A DNA stretch of 48,659 bases from JBBDYH01 sp040901795 (GTDB lineage: Bacteria; Planctomycetota; Planctomycetia; Pirellulales; JALHPA01), in assembly GCA_040901795.1 (NCBI GenBank), contig JBBDYH010000016.1, positions 1-48,659 on the forward strand, read 5' to 3'. Numbering within the stretch: the first letter of the stretch is position 1; each line of letters opens with the position of its first letter. Under the pieces are notes generated by a model, which made no database searches, was not told where the DNA came from, and was given only the letters and a program-made list of their open reading frames with translations. A program made the translations under genes and the position numbers. Positions 15,702 to 23,113 of this stretch are shown piece by piece.

Positions 15702-15780
15702 AGAGTGGGATAGGGAGATGCGCGGAATCGCGATAACGAAGTCCCATCCCCCCATCTCCCTCCGCATCTCCCCATCTCCC
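15676..15780. repeat. Degenerate opposed repeat between ruvC and ruvA
   Basis: Sequence built of aggggat/gggagat-like units (15676-15722) faces a block of catctcc/ccatctc-like units (15742-15780). The period is roughly seven but degenerate. The left arm encodes the end and stop of ruvC. This is the last heptamer-type block in the window. Confidence 0.65.
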
Positions 15781-15807
15781 GCTAAAAAATCGGACAACTC
15801 CAACAAC

Positions 15808-16434
15808 GTGATCACGAAAATCACCGGCGAGCTTCTCCGCGTGGCTGACGACGCACTCACGCTGCGCGTGGGGGCGTTCGAGTACGAGGTGCTGATCCCC
15901 GAGTTCGTCCGCCGCCGGCTGCAGTTGGAACTGGGCAAGGAAGTTAGCTTGCACACGATCGACTATCTGGAAGGCAACCCGATGCAGGGCCGGCTCACGC
16001 CCCGATTGATCGGTTTTATGAGCGAGGTCGAGCAGGAGTTCTTTGAGCTGATTTGCTCGGTCGACGGCGTGGGCGTGCGCAAAGCGCTGCGGGCGATGGT
16101 CCGGCCGGTGCGCGAGGTCGCCGCGGCGATCGAAGATCAGGACGCCAAGTCGCTGTCCGGACTGCCGGGCATCGGGCCGGCGATGGCCGAGCGAATGATC
16201 GCCAAGCTGCGTCGCAAGATGCCGAAGTTCGCCCTGTTGGTCGCGCGCGAGGAGCCGCTGGAAACTAAGCAGGAGACCGACGTGGTCCGCGAAGGGTTTG
16301 AAGCGCTGCGGACGGTTGGACATAGCGAGGCCGACGCGCGCCGGCTCGTCGACAAGGCGCTCGAAGGGAAGAAGAAGTTCAAGGATGTGGGTGAGCTATT
16401 GGCCGCGATTTACGATAAGACGCACGCGAAATAA
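15808..16434 (+). CDS. ruvA: Holliday junction branch migration protein RuvA
   Basis: DNA-binding subunit that assembles on Holliday junctions and recruits RuvB. The GTG start at 15808 was chosen because it begins (V)ITKITGELLRVADD, the conserved RuvA first strand; the longer frame from 15718 is repeat-encoded. Domain I (OB fold) covers about 1-65. Domain II carries helix-hairpin-helix motifs, including LSGLPGIGPAMAERMI. Domain III (about 150-208, EGFEALRTVGHSEADARRLV) binds RuvB. The length of 208 residues is normal. No Shine-Dalgarno sequence is obvious. ruvC is 106 bases upstream; ruvB is separate at 19877. Confidence 0.93.
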   Translation: MITKITGELLRVADDALTLRVGAFEYEVLIPEFVRRRLQLELGKEVSLHTIDYLEGNPMQGRLTPRLIGFMSEVEQEFFELICSVDGVGVRKALRAMVRPVREVAAAIEDQDAKSLSGLPGIGPAMAERMIAKLRRKMPKFALLVAREEPLETKQETDVVREGFEALRTVGHSEADARRLVDKALEGKKKFKDVGELLAAIYDKTHAK

Positions 16435-16437
16435 GGC

Positions 16438-17532
16438 ATGCCTCTAACGATTAACGATCCCGCTGCCGTCGCAGACGTAATCGTCGCTCAGGGGCACGCC
16501 TGCGCAGCTTGTGGCGCGCCAGTGGACGATGACGACGGCTTCTGCAATGCCTGCGGCACGTCTCAACCAACACGACGGCGTCACGCGGCAGCCGCCGCGA
16601 TGGGACAAGCGACGGCGGTAGGGCCACTGCCGCGAGTCTTTCGCTGCGAGAACTGCGGCGCTGAAGTACAGGTTGATCCGAACCAGAGGAGTTACATCTG
16701 CGCTTTCTGCGAATCGACCTACGTCGTCGAGCTTCCCGCCGGACGGGTGCAGCGGCAACCGCCCGAGTTCGTCATCGGCTTCGCCATCACCGCCGAGCGA
16801 GCCGCCAACGAATTCGACGCCTGGATCAAGAAAGGGGGCTGGTTCCGGCCCGGCGATCTGCGGCACGCCAAGGTCGAAGAGCGGCTGCGGGGTGTCTACC
16901 TCCCGTTTTGGTCGTTCAGCATGCTCGCCCGTTCCCGCTGGAACGCCGAAATCGGCGAATACTGGTACCGCACCGAAACCTATACCACGACGCAAAATGG
17001 CAAGACCGTCACCCGCACGCGCCGCGTCCGCGAAACCGAATGGTGGCCGCTGGCCGGCAACCATCATCGCTACTACAGCGGTTACCTGGTGTCAGGGAGC
17101 AAGGGGTTGCCCCAGCGGTACGCTGACTCAATCAAGCCTTTTCAGACCGTCGCGCTCAAGCGCTATCAGCCGTATTTTCTCGCCGGCTGGCTCGCTGAGG
17201 AATACTCAATCGAACGCGACGCGGCCGAGCAAGCCTGCCGCGGCGAGTTTGAGCGCTGGGTACACAAGCATGTCGAGGCGTTCCTGCCGGGCGACACGTC
17301 TAGCGGGCTGGACTGCCAGACTGAGTTCAGCGATATCAACTCCGACTTGATCCTGCTGCCGATTTACTTGTTAACCTACCGCTATCAGGACAAATTGTAT
17401 CGGTTCCTCATTAACGGCCAGACGGGCCGGCTGTATGGTGAAAAACCGCTGTCGTGGCAGCGCATTGCGCTGGCAGTTGGGATTGTGGGTTTGATTATCG
17501 CAGTGATTGTGTTGTTGGCGAACTTCCTCTGA
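16438..17532 (+). CDS. Zinc-ribbon protein with C-terminal membrane anchor (paralogue 1)
   Basis: A 364-residue protein with two zinc ribbons: CAACG ... CNACG (about 22-42) and CENCG ... CAFC (about 70-92). A soluble domain follows with KKGGWFRPGDL and LRGVYLPFWSF, then a C-terminal FLINGQTGRLYGEKP box and one terminal transmembrane helix (about 340-362). It is therefore probably a tail-anchored cytoplasmic protein. The ATG is 3 bases after the ruvA stop, suggesting coupling. The next gene (17601) is a clear paralogue with the same order of elements. Such proteins are sometimes mislabelled as PriA or superfamily II helicase because of the ribbons, but no helicase motif is present. Function unknown. 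Confidence 0.8.
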   Translation: MPLTINDPAAVADVIVAQGHACAACGAPVDDDDGFCNACGTSQPTRRRHAAAAAMGQATAVGPLPRVFRCENCGAEVQVDPNQRSYICAFCESTYVVELPAGRVQRQPPEFVIGFAITAERAANEFDAWIKKGGWFRPGDLRHAKVEERLRGVYLPFWSFSMLARSRWNAEIGEYWYRTETYTTTQNGKTVTRTRRVRETEWWPLAGNHHRYYSGYLVSGSKGLPQRYADSIKPFQTVALKRYQPYFLAGWLAEEYSIERDAAEQACRGEFERWVHKHVEAFLPGDTSSGLDCQTEFSDINSDLILLPIYLLTYRYQDKLYRFLINGQTGRLYGEKPLSWQRIALAVGIVGLIIAVIVLLANFL

Positions 17533-17600
17533 GCCGACCGCGCGCCCAAAAACCCCGGCCTTCCGGCCGGGGCTGCCTTCTGATCACTGACCACTGCTCC

Positions 17601-18581
17601 ATGTCGGACCTCCTCATCAAATGCACAGTCTGTGGCGCCGTGCTCGACGAGGAGGATCTCTTCTGTTCCGAATGCGGCACCGAGGCCCCGACCGGCTCGC
17701 GGTCGGAAGCCTCCCGCGCGAGAACCGGAACCACGCGGCTCTCTACTCACAATTTCCAGTGCGAAGGCTGCGGCGCCTCGATGAGCTACGATGCCTCAGT
17801 GCGAGCGCTGCGTTGCCCCTTCTGCGGCTCCGAGCACCTCAAAGAGCAAGCCGACGCCAAGGAGATCGCCCCCTCGGCCGTCGTGCCCTTTCAGGTGCCG
17901 CGTGACCAAGCCGAGGCGCTCTTGCGCGAGTGGCTGGGAAAGGGTTTTTGGCGGCCCGGTGATCTTGCAAAGCAAGCGGAAGTTTTGAAGATGCAGCCGG
18001 TGTACGTGCCGTATTGGGTCTTTGAGGCCACGACGCATACCTACTGGACCGCCGACACCAACAAGACGCCGCTGGCGGCGCGCGGTGATTGGTACCCGCT
18101 CTTCGGCGAGCACCGGGGCTCGTACGCCGACGTGTTGGTCGGCGGGAGCGGGGCGCTCACGCCGGCCGAGACCCACGCCCTCTGCCACTTCGACTGTTCG
18201 GCCGGCATGCCGCCCGACCAAGTGGATTTGGACAATATCACGCTGGAGCGCTTCGGAGTGCCGCGAAAATATGCCCGGCCGTTGGCTCGCGCGGGTTTGG
18301 AGTCGTTGGAGATGCAGGCGATCGCGCCTTCGATCGTCGGGACGCATCGCAATCTGAAGGTCAACACGCGGATCACCGACCTCGTCAGCCGGCCGATGCT
18401 GCTGCCGGTGTGGATCATGGCCTACCGCTACGAGGACGAGGTCTTTCGCTTCCTGATCAACGGTCAGACCGGCCGCGCGACGGGCAAGGCGCCTGTGTCC
18501 TGGCTGAAAATCGCCGCCGCTATTGGCATTACGGCGCTCGTGGTCATTACTGTTCTGCTGGTCATCGCCGCCTCGCAATGA
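17601..18581 (+). CDS. Zinc-ribbon protein with C-terminal membrane anchor (paralogue 2)
   Basis: A 326-residue paralogue of the preceding gene. Zinc ribbons are CTVCG ... CSECG (about 8-28) and CEGCG ... CPFCG (about 54-76). WLGKGFWRPGDLAKQAEVLK and YVPYWVFEATTHTYW match paralogue 1. FLINGQTGRATGKAPVSW precedes a C-terminal hydrophobic helix (IAAAIGITALVVITVLLVIA). The open frame starts at 17454, but ATG 17601 gives MSDLLIKCTVCG, matching the ribbon start of paralogue 1, so it is preferred. The two genes are separated by 68 bases. A shared membrane-linked role, perhaps as a hetero-oligomer, is inference. Confidence 0.8.
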   Translation: MSDLLIKCTVCGAVLDEEDLFCSECGTEAPTGSRSEASRARTGTTRLSTHNFQCEGCGASMSYDASVRALRCPFCGSEHLKEQADAKEIAPSAVVPFQVPRDQAEALLREWLGKGFWRPGDLAKQAEVLKMQPVYVPYWVFEATTHTYWTADTNKTPLAARGDWYPLFGEHRGSYADVLVGGSGALTPAETHALCHFDCSAGMPPDQVDLDNITLERFGVPRKYARPLARAGLESLEMQAIAPSIVGTHRNLKVNTRITDLVSRPMLLPVWIMAYRYEDEVFRFLINGQTGRATGKAPVSWLKIAAAIGITALVVITVLLVIAASQ

Positions 18582-18596
18582 AAAAGGAGCTTCATC

Positions 18597-19034
18597 ATGC
18601 ACGAGAGCGCATATGGGTCCGACAAAATACAAGCCGATGTGCCGCCAAAGAGAGATACGCCGTTTCCATTTTGGACAGCCAGCTTTCGTTTCAGCGTGCG
18701 GTCGATGCTGGTCGCGATGCTTGTAATCGCGGCCTTCTTCGCGGGGCGGCACTCTCGCGAGCTTTACCCTTCGCTCTGGTTCCTTGGCCGAACAGAACCG
18801 GCGGTACTACGGCAATCCGCTTATATAGAAGCTGGCTCGACGTTGTACTTGAAAACGAACCTGCCAGTTCACCGCTTGGCGGTTCGCGACCAGACAGTTT
18901 GCGAGGCGGCGGCAGATTCGCCGTCGCAGCTTCGGCTATTGGCCAAGAAGCCCGGATCGACATCGGTCCTCTATTGGCAGCAAGGGCGCGAAGAGCCGGC
19001 GGAATTGTCGATTGTGGTTGCGGCTAATCCGTAG
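18597..19034 (+). CDS. Membrane-anchored protein with secretin-type Pil_N domain
   Basis: A 145-residue protein with one transmembrane helix (about 37-52, MLVAMLVIAAFFAG) and a periplasmic C-terminal domain. That domain follows the pattern of the N-terminal domain of type II/III secretion and Flp pilus secretins (T2SS-T3SS_pil_N). The pattern is IEAGSTLYLKTNLPVHRLAV, then SPSQLRLLAKKPGSTSVLYW, then a final strand ELSIVVAA. In secretins this domain precedes the channel; here it stands alone on an inner-membrane anchor. AAGGAG lies 7 bases before the ATG. The gene is 15 bases downstream of zinc-ribbon paralogue 2, suggesting one operon. Function unknown; it may bind a secretin or cell-wall partner. 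Confidence 0.75.
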   Translation: MHESAYGSDKIQADVPPKRDTPFPFWTASFRFSVRSMLVAMLVIAAFFAGRHSRELYPSLWFLGRTEPAVLRQSAYIEAGSTLYLKTNLPVHRLAVRDQTVCEAAADSPSQLRLLAKKPGSTSVLYWQQGREEPAELSIVVAANP

Positions 19035-19060
19035 CACACCACATGCGTCCTTAAAACTAA

Positions 19061-19474
19061 TCAAGCCGCCGAATGTCTTTTGCGCGAGGAAGGGCCGGCG
19101 GAACGACGTGCAGCCTTCTTTCGTTTCGGCCGCTTATTCTTTGTTTTTTCCGCTTCCTCCTTTTTGAGGACCGAATGAAGCTCGACGACCTTCGTAACGA
19201 GCCGGTGCAAGCTACTAACAAGCGGACGCAAGGCTGGGTCATTGGCTGGCGCACGCGTTCCCAGAATTGTAAGGCAACCGGCTGGCACTTCGAGAACCCG
19301 CGCCAACGCATTCAAAGATTCAATGGATACGCCGCGCTCTCCGCGTTCAATTAGCGCCACGGAATTACCGCCCTCTGCTAATCCTGCCGCTCGGGCAAGC
19401 TCCGCTTGTGTCATCCCCCGCAGCTTACGAACCTTCCGGATCCCCTGACCGAGCAACTTTTGATCAATGGCCAT
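19061..19474 (-). CDS. XRE-family transcriptional regulator
   Basis: A 137-residue protein with a helix-turn-helix of the Cro/C1 type (about 10-65: GIRKVRKLRGMTQAELARAA ... GVSIESLNALARVLEVP). The C-terminal tail is strongly basic (KKEEAEKTKNKRPKRKKAAR) and may bind nucleic acid non-specifically. Its start overlaps the end of the upstream 90-residue gene by 11 bases, so the two are translationally coupled. It converges with the Pil_N gene, only 26 bases apart and without a visible terminator. It may repress its own two-gene operon; targets are unknown. Confidence 0.85.
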   Translation of the reverse strand: MAIDQKLLGQGIRKVRKLRGMTQAELARAAGLAEGGNSVALIERGERGVSIESLNALARVLEVPAGCLTILGTRAPANDPALRPLVSSLHRLVTKVVELHSVLKKEEAEKTKNKRPKRKKAARRSAGPSSRKRHSAA

Positions 19475-19736
19475 GGTCTAACTCCGACTGTGCAAGGACT
19501 TCGGCGAGCGCCTCGTTTGCCTCCTGCAAAAACTCTAGCACCTTTCCCGCCTCATCCAGCCCGCGTTCGGCGAACCGACGTGGCAATTCGTGTTTCTGAT
19601 TCATGCATCCAAAGCAAAACTTGGCCAGGCGGCGAATTCGGCCAATATCCATGTCGCGAGTCACAATTGCTCGCAGGCATTCTCGAGCCGTCTTGTCGAG
19701 CTCGTCTTGAATTGCTTGGACGATTTCGCCGTGCAT
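19464..19736 (-). CDS. Small hypothetical protein, operon with XRE regulator
   Basis: A 90-residue helical acidic protein (IVQAIQDELDKTARECLRAI ... AGKVLEFLQEANEALAEVLA) with a CFGC pair in the middle. No signal peptide or known motif. It precedes and overlaps an XRE regulator gene by 11 bases. A strong promoter (TTGACT-17-TATAGT) lies just upstream, predicting a leader of only about 10 bases. Family not recognised. The small-gene/XRE arrangement could be a regulatory pair or a toxin-antitoxin-like unit. Confidence 0.65.
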   Translation of the reverse strand: MHGEIVQAIQDELDKTARECLRAIVTRDMDIGRIRRLAKFCFGCMNQKHELPRRFAERGLDEAGKVLEFLQEANEALAEVLAQSELDHGH

Positions 19737-19753
19737 AGGCTCGATCCCAGCAC

Positions 19754-19782
19754 ACTATATCTGTAAGTGATAGCATAGTCAA
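19754..19782 (-). promoter_or_regulatory. Sigma-70-like promoter of the small-gene/XRE operon
   Basis: On the minus strand: TTGACT (19782-19777), a 17-base spacer, TATAGT (19759-19754). It points at the ATG at 19736 with a predicted leader of about 10 bases. It is among the best-matching promoters in the window. Confidence 0.7.
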
Positions 19783-19876
19783 CTTGGCATAAAGAGCTAT
19801 TCGCGCCATGATAGTGTATTGCTTATACTCGTTTAATCAACGCCTGTTCATGCCATAAGCTGCGAACATTAGCTGC

Positions 19877-20902
19877 GTGCGCGAACCCGTCCTCCAGTCC
19901 GCTCTGCCTCCCGACGACGCCGACCGCGATCTGCGGCCGCAATACATGCGCGACATGGTCGGCCAGCGCGAAGTGGCCGCGCGCATCGAGATCGCCGTCG
20001 ATGCGGCGCGCAAGCGCAACGAGACGCTCGGCCATATTCTTTTCGATGGACCGCCGGGGCTCGGCAAAACGACGTTTGCCACTTGCATCCCCCGCGATTT
20101 GGGCGTGAACTTCCAGATTGCCAGCGGCGCGGCCCTCGCCGCCCCCAAGGACGTCATCCCCTACCTCACGAACGCCGAGGAAGGTTCGGTCCTGTTCATC
20201 GACGAGATACACCGCCTCCCCAAGGCGGTCGAAGAGTTCCTCTACCCGGCGATGGAGGATTTTCGGATCGATATCACGCTCGGCGAAGGTGTGAACGCGC
20301 GGACCATCAATATGCCGCTCCGTCCGTTCACACTGATCGGCGCGACGACGCGCACCGGCTTGATCTCCGCCCCTTTGCGCGACCGCTTTCAGATGCGCGA
20401 GCACCTCGACTTTTACACCGTCGAAGAGCTGGCCGAGATCGTCCGCCGCAGCGCCAAAAAGCTCCGCGTGCCGATCGACGAACAGAGCACCGTGGAGATC
20501 GCCCGCCGCAGCCGCGGCACGCCGCGCCTGGCCAACAACCGCCTCCGCTGGGTGCGTGACTATGCGACGAGCCTGCACGACGGTCAGGTTACCATCGAGA
20601 TCGCCCGCGCTGCGCTTTTGATGCAAGGCATTGACGAGATGGGACTCGACGGCCAGGACCGAAAATACCTGGAGACGATCATCCGCGTGTTTCACGGCGG
20701 GCCGGCGGGCGTGGAGGCGGTCGCACATACAATGAACACCGCCCCCGACACGCTGGCCGACGAGGTCGAGCCGTTTTTGCTTCGCAGCGAGCTCGTCGTC
20801 CGCACTCCTCGCGGCCGGAAGGCCACGCCGCGGACTTACGAGCACCTGGGCCTTGCGCCTCCCGAAAACGCCTCCGACGACAGTCAGCGGCGGTTATTTT
20901 GA
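19877..20902 (+). CDS. ruvB: Holliday junction branch migration helicase RuvB
   Basis: AAA+ motor that drives branch migration with RuvA. Walker A GPPGLGKTT (58-66), Walker B LFIDEIH (107-112), sensor I TLIGATTRTG, arginine-containing SAPLRDRF, sensor II SRGTPR, and the C-terminal winged helix (FLLRSELVVRTPRGRKATPR) are all present. The length of 341 residues is normal. The start is GTG at 19877; the next ATG would delete conserved sequence. The hinge usually reading GPALEKPGDL is GAALAAPKDV here. It is separated from ruvC/ruvA by five genes. A TATACT at 19824-19829 is a possible -10 without a clear -35. Confidence 0.95.
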   Translation: MREPVLQSALPPDDADRDLRPQYMRDMVGQREVAARIEIAVDAARKRNETLGHILFDGPPGLGKTTFATCIPRDLGVNFQIASGAALAAPKDVIPYLTNAEEGSVLFIDEIHRLPKAVEEFLYPAMEDFRIDITLGEGVNARTINMPLRPFTLIGATTRTGLISAPLRDRFQMREHLDFYTVEELAEIVRRSAKKLRVPIDEQSTVEIARRSRGTPRLANNRLRWVRDYATSLHDGQVTIEIARAALLMQGIDEMGLDGQDRKYLETIIRVFHGGPAGVEAVAHTMNTAPDTLADEVEPFLLRSELVVRTPRGRKATPRTYEHLGLAPPENASDDSQRRLF

Positions 20903-20928
20903 TCGCACGTTGCGGCTTTAGGTACAAT
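20899..20928 (+). promoter_or_regulatory. Candidate promoter of the toxin-antitoxin pair
   Basis: TTGATC (20899-20904), an 18-base spacer, TACAAT (20923-20928). The ATG of the antitoxin is only 7 bases further, so the message would be leaderless. The -35 overlaps the ruvB stop codon. Confidence 0.5.
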
Positions 20929-20935
20929 TGCATTC

Positions 20936-21181
20936 ATGAACGATACCGCCCGACGATTATTAACCAATGCGCTACAACTGCCGGAGGCTGATCGGGCCGA
21001 ATTGGCGGCCTCATTGATCGACAGTCTGGACGATCCGGCGGACAATGACGCCGACTCGGCTTGGGACGAAGAGATTCAGCAGCGTTTGTCGCAGATTCAT
21101 CGCGGCGAAGTGTCGCTTCTGTCATTTGACGAGGCGCGCGAGCGCCTTTTCGGAAAAGTCGATGGCCAGCCTGGCACTTAG
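20936..21181 (+). CDS. Addiction-module antitoxin (Unstab_antitox type)
   Basis: An 81-residue acidic protein with the pattern LLTNALQLPEADRAELAASL, then SAWDEEIQQRLSQIHRGEVS. This is typical of the putative addiction-module component family that pairs with RelE/ParE toxins. The first half is a helical dimerisation/DNA-binding region; the C-terminal half should wrap the toxin. The toxin frame starts at 21162, overlapping this gene by 20 bases, the usual coupled arrangement. The predicted promoter makes the message leaderless. The antitoxin looks complete although its toxin does not. Confidence 0.85.
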   Translation: MNDTARRLLTNALQLPEADRAELAASLIDSLDDPADNDADSAWDEEIQQRLSQIHRGEVSLLSFDEARERLFGKVDGQPGT

Positions 21182-21474
21182 ATTTCACCCAGAGGCGGTC
21201 GTCGAAGCCCAGGCCGCGCGCGAATGGTACGAGGCGCGTAGCGATACCGAAGGTGAAAAGTTCGCCATCGAGCTCCGCGCTGCTCTGGAACGCGTGCAGA
21301 CGTCGCCCGAGCGTTGGCCAAAATTCCTGCACTGTATGCGTCGTTGTCTGCTTCACCGGTTTCCCTACCTGGTGGTCTACGAGGTAGCCGCTGATGCTTT
21401 GCACGTGGTTGCAATCGCACATGGGCGGCGACGGCCAGGGCTACTGGAAGAGCCGCCGAGGCAGAAGATGGTAG
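21162..21474 (+). pseudogene. RelE/ParE-family toxin, frameshifted near its 3' end
   Basis: The frame from ATG 21162 encodes a ParE/RelE-type toxin (LALRFHPEAVVEAQAAREWY ... RCLLHRFPYLVVYEVA ... VVAIAHGRRRPG). At GGG 21438-21440 the expected family ending (RRPGYW) is lost. Reading with one G fewer gives RRPGYWKSRRGRRW and a stop at 21472-21474, for about 103 residues, the normal length. As written, the frame stays open through the downstream secreted protein to 23036. One extra G in a short homopolymer is therefore the simplest explanation, either as a real inactivating mutation or a consensus error. The catalytic body is otherwise complete. Confidence 0.75.
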
Positions 21475-21542
21475 TTCTCAGGAACCCCGGGCAGTACAAT
21501 AGAGCCGGCTCAGTTTCTCGCTCTTTTTTGCGGAGTGTGATC

Positions 21543-23036
21543 ATGTCACATCCTTCCGGCTTTCGTCCCCAATGGCTTCCCTTCGGCCGCTCGCAGGTTA
21601 TCGGGGCCTTGCTCATCGCCTCGATTGTCTGCACCGTGTGGTCCCCTGTACTTGCACAGCGTCGGGCGACGCGCGGCGATCGTGGCGCCGCGAGCGATCG
21701 TGGCGGCTATGGGGCCGCGGGCTATGGCGGCGTAGGCGCCAGCCGCGATTCCACTGGCAGCGGGGATACAGCGCCTAAGGGCCCGGCGACGTACCCCGAA
21801 CGAGCCGCTGACGCCTCCGCGGGTCCGCTCGGCGAATATCAAAAGCCCACCTACGACCATTACCGCTTCGTCGTCTCGCCGGACGGCGCCAAGCTCGCGC
21901 TTTCCGGCCGCCATCTCACCAAAGAGCCGGCCGCAGCGAAGGGCCCGTCGCCAAAGTCCAAGAGTGCGTCCGGCAAGCCGGTCGTCGCGGCTCATGTCAT
22001 GGAAGTGATCGATATTCCTACGGGGCGGCCGCTCGTCTCGTTCAAGCCCCCCGCGCTATTTGAGAATCTTGCCCTCTCGCCCGATAACAATTTTCTCGCG
22101 GCCGAATCGACCGATCGTCCAGGTGTGATCAACGTACTCCATCTACCGACGCGAAAGTCGAAGGAGTTTAAAACCAACCTGCGACGGATCCTACCGGGTG
22201 GCATCGTGTTCGCGAGGGACGGCCGCTCGATCAACGTCCTCGGCGCCGATCGATTGTTGACGATTGCCTTGGGCGACGGCGCCACCAAGGAGCTCAAGTA
22301 CGAGGTCACCACTCCGGCCGCGAGCTACAGCGCGGCCACAAACATTTTGGCCACCGGAGTCAGCCGCTCCAGCCGAGGCAAACCAGAAGTGCAGATCTTC
22401 GACGTAGCCGCCGGCAAGGAGATCGAACAGCTCGCCGTGCCGACCGCGCCCGTCCGTTTGCAATTCTCGACCGATGGCAGCCGGCTGGTGGCCGTTGTGG
22501 CGGGTGGCGTGCTGCGCGCTTGGCAGACCGGCGATTGGATGGAAGTCGAATTAACCACCACTAAGATCGGCATCGACCCCGGGCAGTTGGCCGTATCACC
22601 GGACGGGAGCCGGGTGGCGGTGTTGCCTCGCATTCCGGCGCGCACGGACTCGAAGGTCATTGACATCAGCACGGGCGACGTCGTGCAAACCGTGCGCGCA
22701 CTGGACGCGTACTTTCTCCCATCGGGCGCGCTGGCTGTCGCCTCGACCAAGGGTCCATTCTACCTGGATCTGACGAGCGGCAATTTGGCGGAGCTGCCGC
22801 CCGGAGCGGGTGACGCGGCGCTGGCCCAGTCGGGCGTCGGTGCATCGTCGTATGGCGATACCTCGGCTCAATCGCCCCCCGCGGGGCAGGCCGGTTATGG
22901 CGCCGTACCACCTGAGCCGTCAAACAATCAGCCCGGATACGGTGTCGTCACGCCGCCGCCAACAAACGATCAGCCTGGCTACGGTGTCGTCACACCCCCG
23001 TCGCCTCCATCGCCCGATCAGTCCGGCCGACGTTAA
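21543..23036 (+). CDS. Secreted WD40-like beta-propeller protein
   Basis: A 497-residue exported protein. A signal peptide (about 1-39, hydrophobic core VIGALLIASIVCTVW, cleavage near VLA-Q) is followed by an Arg/Gly/Tyr-rich low-complexity stretch. A repeat-containing region (about 100-420) follows, with phrases such as FVVSPDGAKLALSGR, NLALSPDNNFLAAES and QLAVSPDGSRVAVLP, typical of WD40/YncE-like propellers. The tail has three copies of a GYGxVxPP unit. The start at 21543 is preferred because it gives the signal peptide and has GGAG upstream; the longer frame belongs to the frameshifted toxin. No enzymatic motif is seen; a periplasmic or surface binding role is likely. Confidence 0.8.
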   Translation: MSHPSGFRPQWLPFGRSQVIGALLIASIVCTVWSPVLAQRRATRGDRGAASDRGGYGAAGYGGVGASRDSTGSGDTAPKGPATYPERAADASAGPLGEYQKPTYDHYRFVVSPDGAKLALSGRHLTKEPAAAKGPSPKSKSASGKPVVAAHVMEVIDIPTGRPLVSFKPPALFENLALSPDNNFLAAESTDRPGVINVLHLPTRKSKEFKTNLRRILPGGIVFARDGRSINVLGADRLLTIALGDGATKELKYEVTTPAASYSAATNILATGVSRSSRGKPEVQIFDVAAGKEIEQLAVPTAPVRLQFSTDGSRLVAVVAGGVLRAWQTGDWMEVELTTTKIGIDPGQLAVSPDGSRVAVLPRIPARTDSKVIDISTGDVVQTVRALDAYFLPSGALAVASTKGPFYLDLTSGNLAELPPGAGDAALAQSGVGASSYGDTSAQSPPAGQAGYGAVPPEPSNNQPGYGVVTPPPTNDQPGYGVVTPPSPPSPDQSGRR

Positions 23037-23113
23037 ACGGCCATAGGCGGAGCGGTTCGCGGGGGCAATCGATGTCCTATGCTTGAAAAGGCCGTCAAGC
23101 AGAAGGACAGTAT

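Noticed and set aside
3..15780. CRISPR array or minisatellite contamination
   Set aside because: Units are only seven bases with no spacers, and tracts are dispersed in real gaps with several families.
16438..18581. PriA/superfamily II helicase assignment for the zinc-ribbon genes
   Set aside because: Only the zinc ribbons could suggest it; there is no Walker A, DEAH box or helicase domain.
19823..20845. 340-residue minus-strand frame
   Set aside because: Antisense of ruvB, whose motifs are unmistakable on the plus strand.
21045..23036. A genuine toxin/beta-propeller fusion protein
   Set aside because: The downstream part has its own signal peptide and start, and the toxin ending is restored by removing one G.
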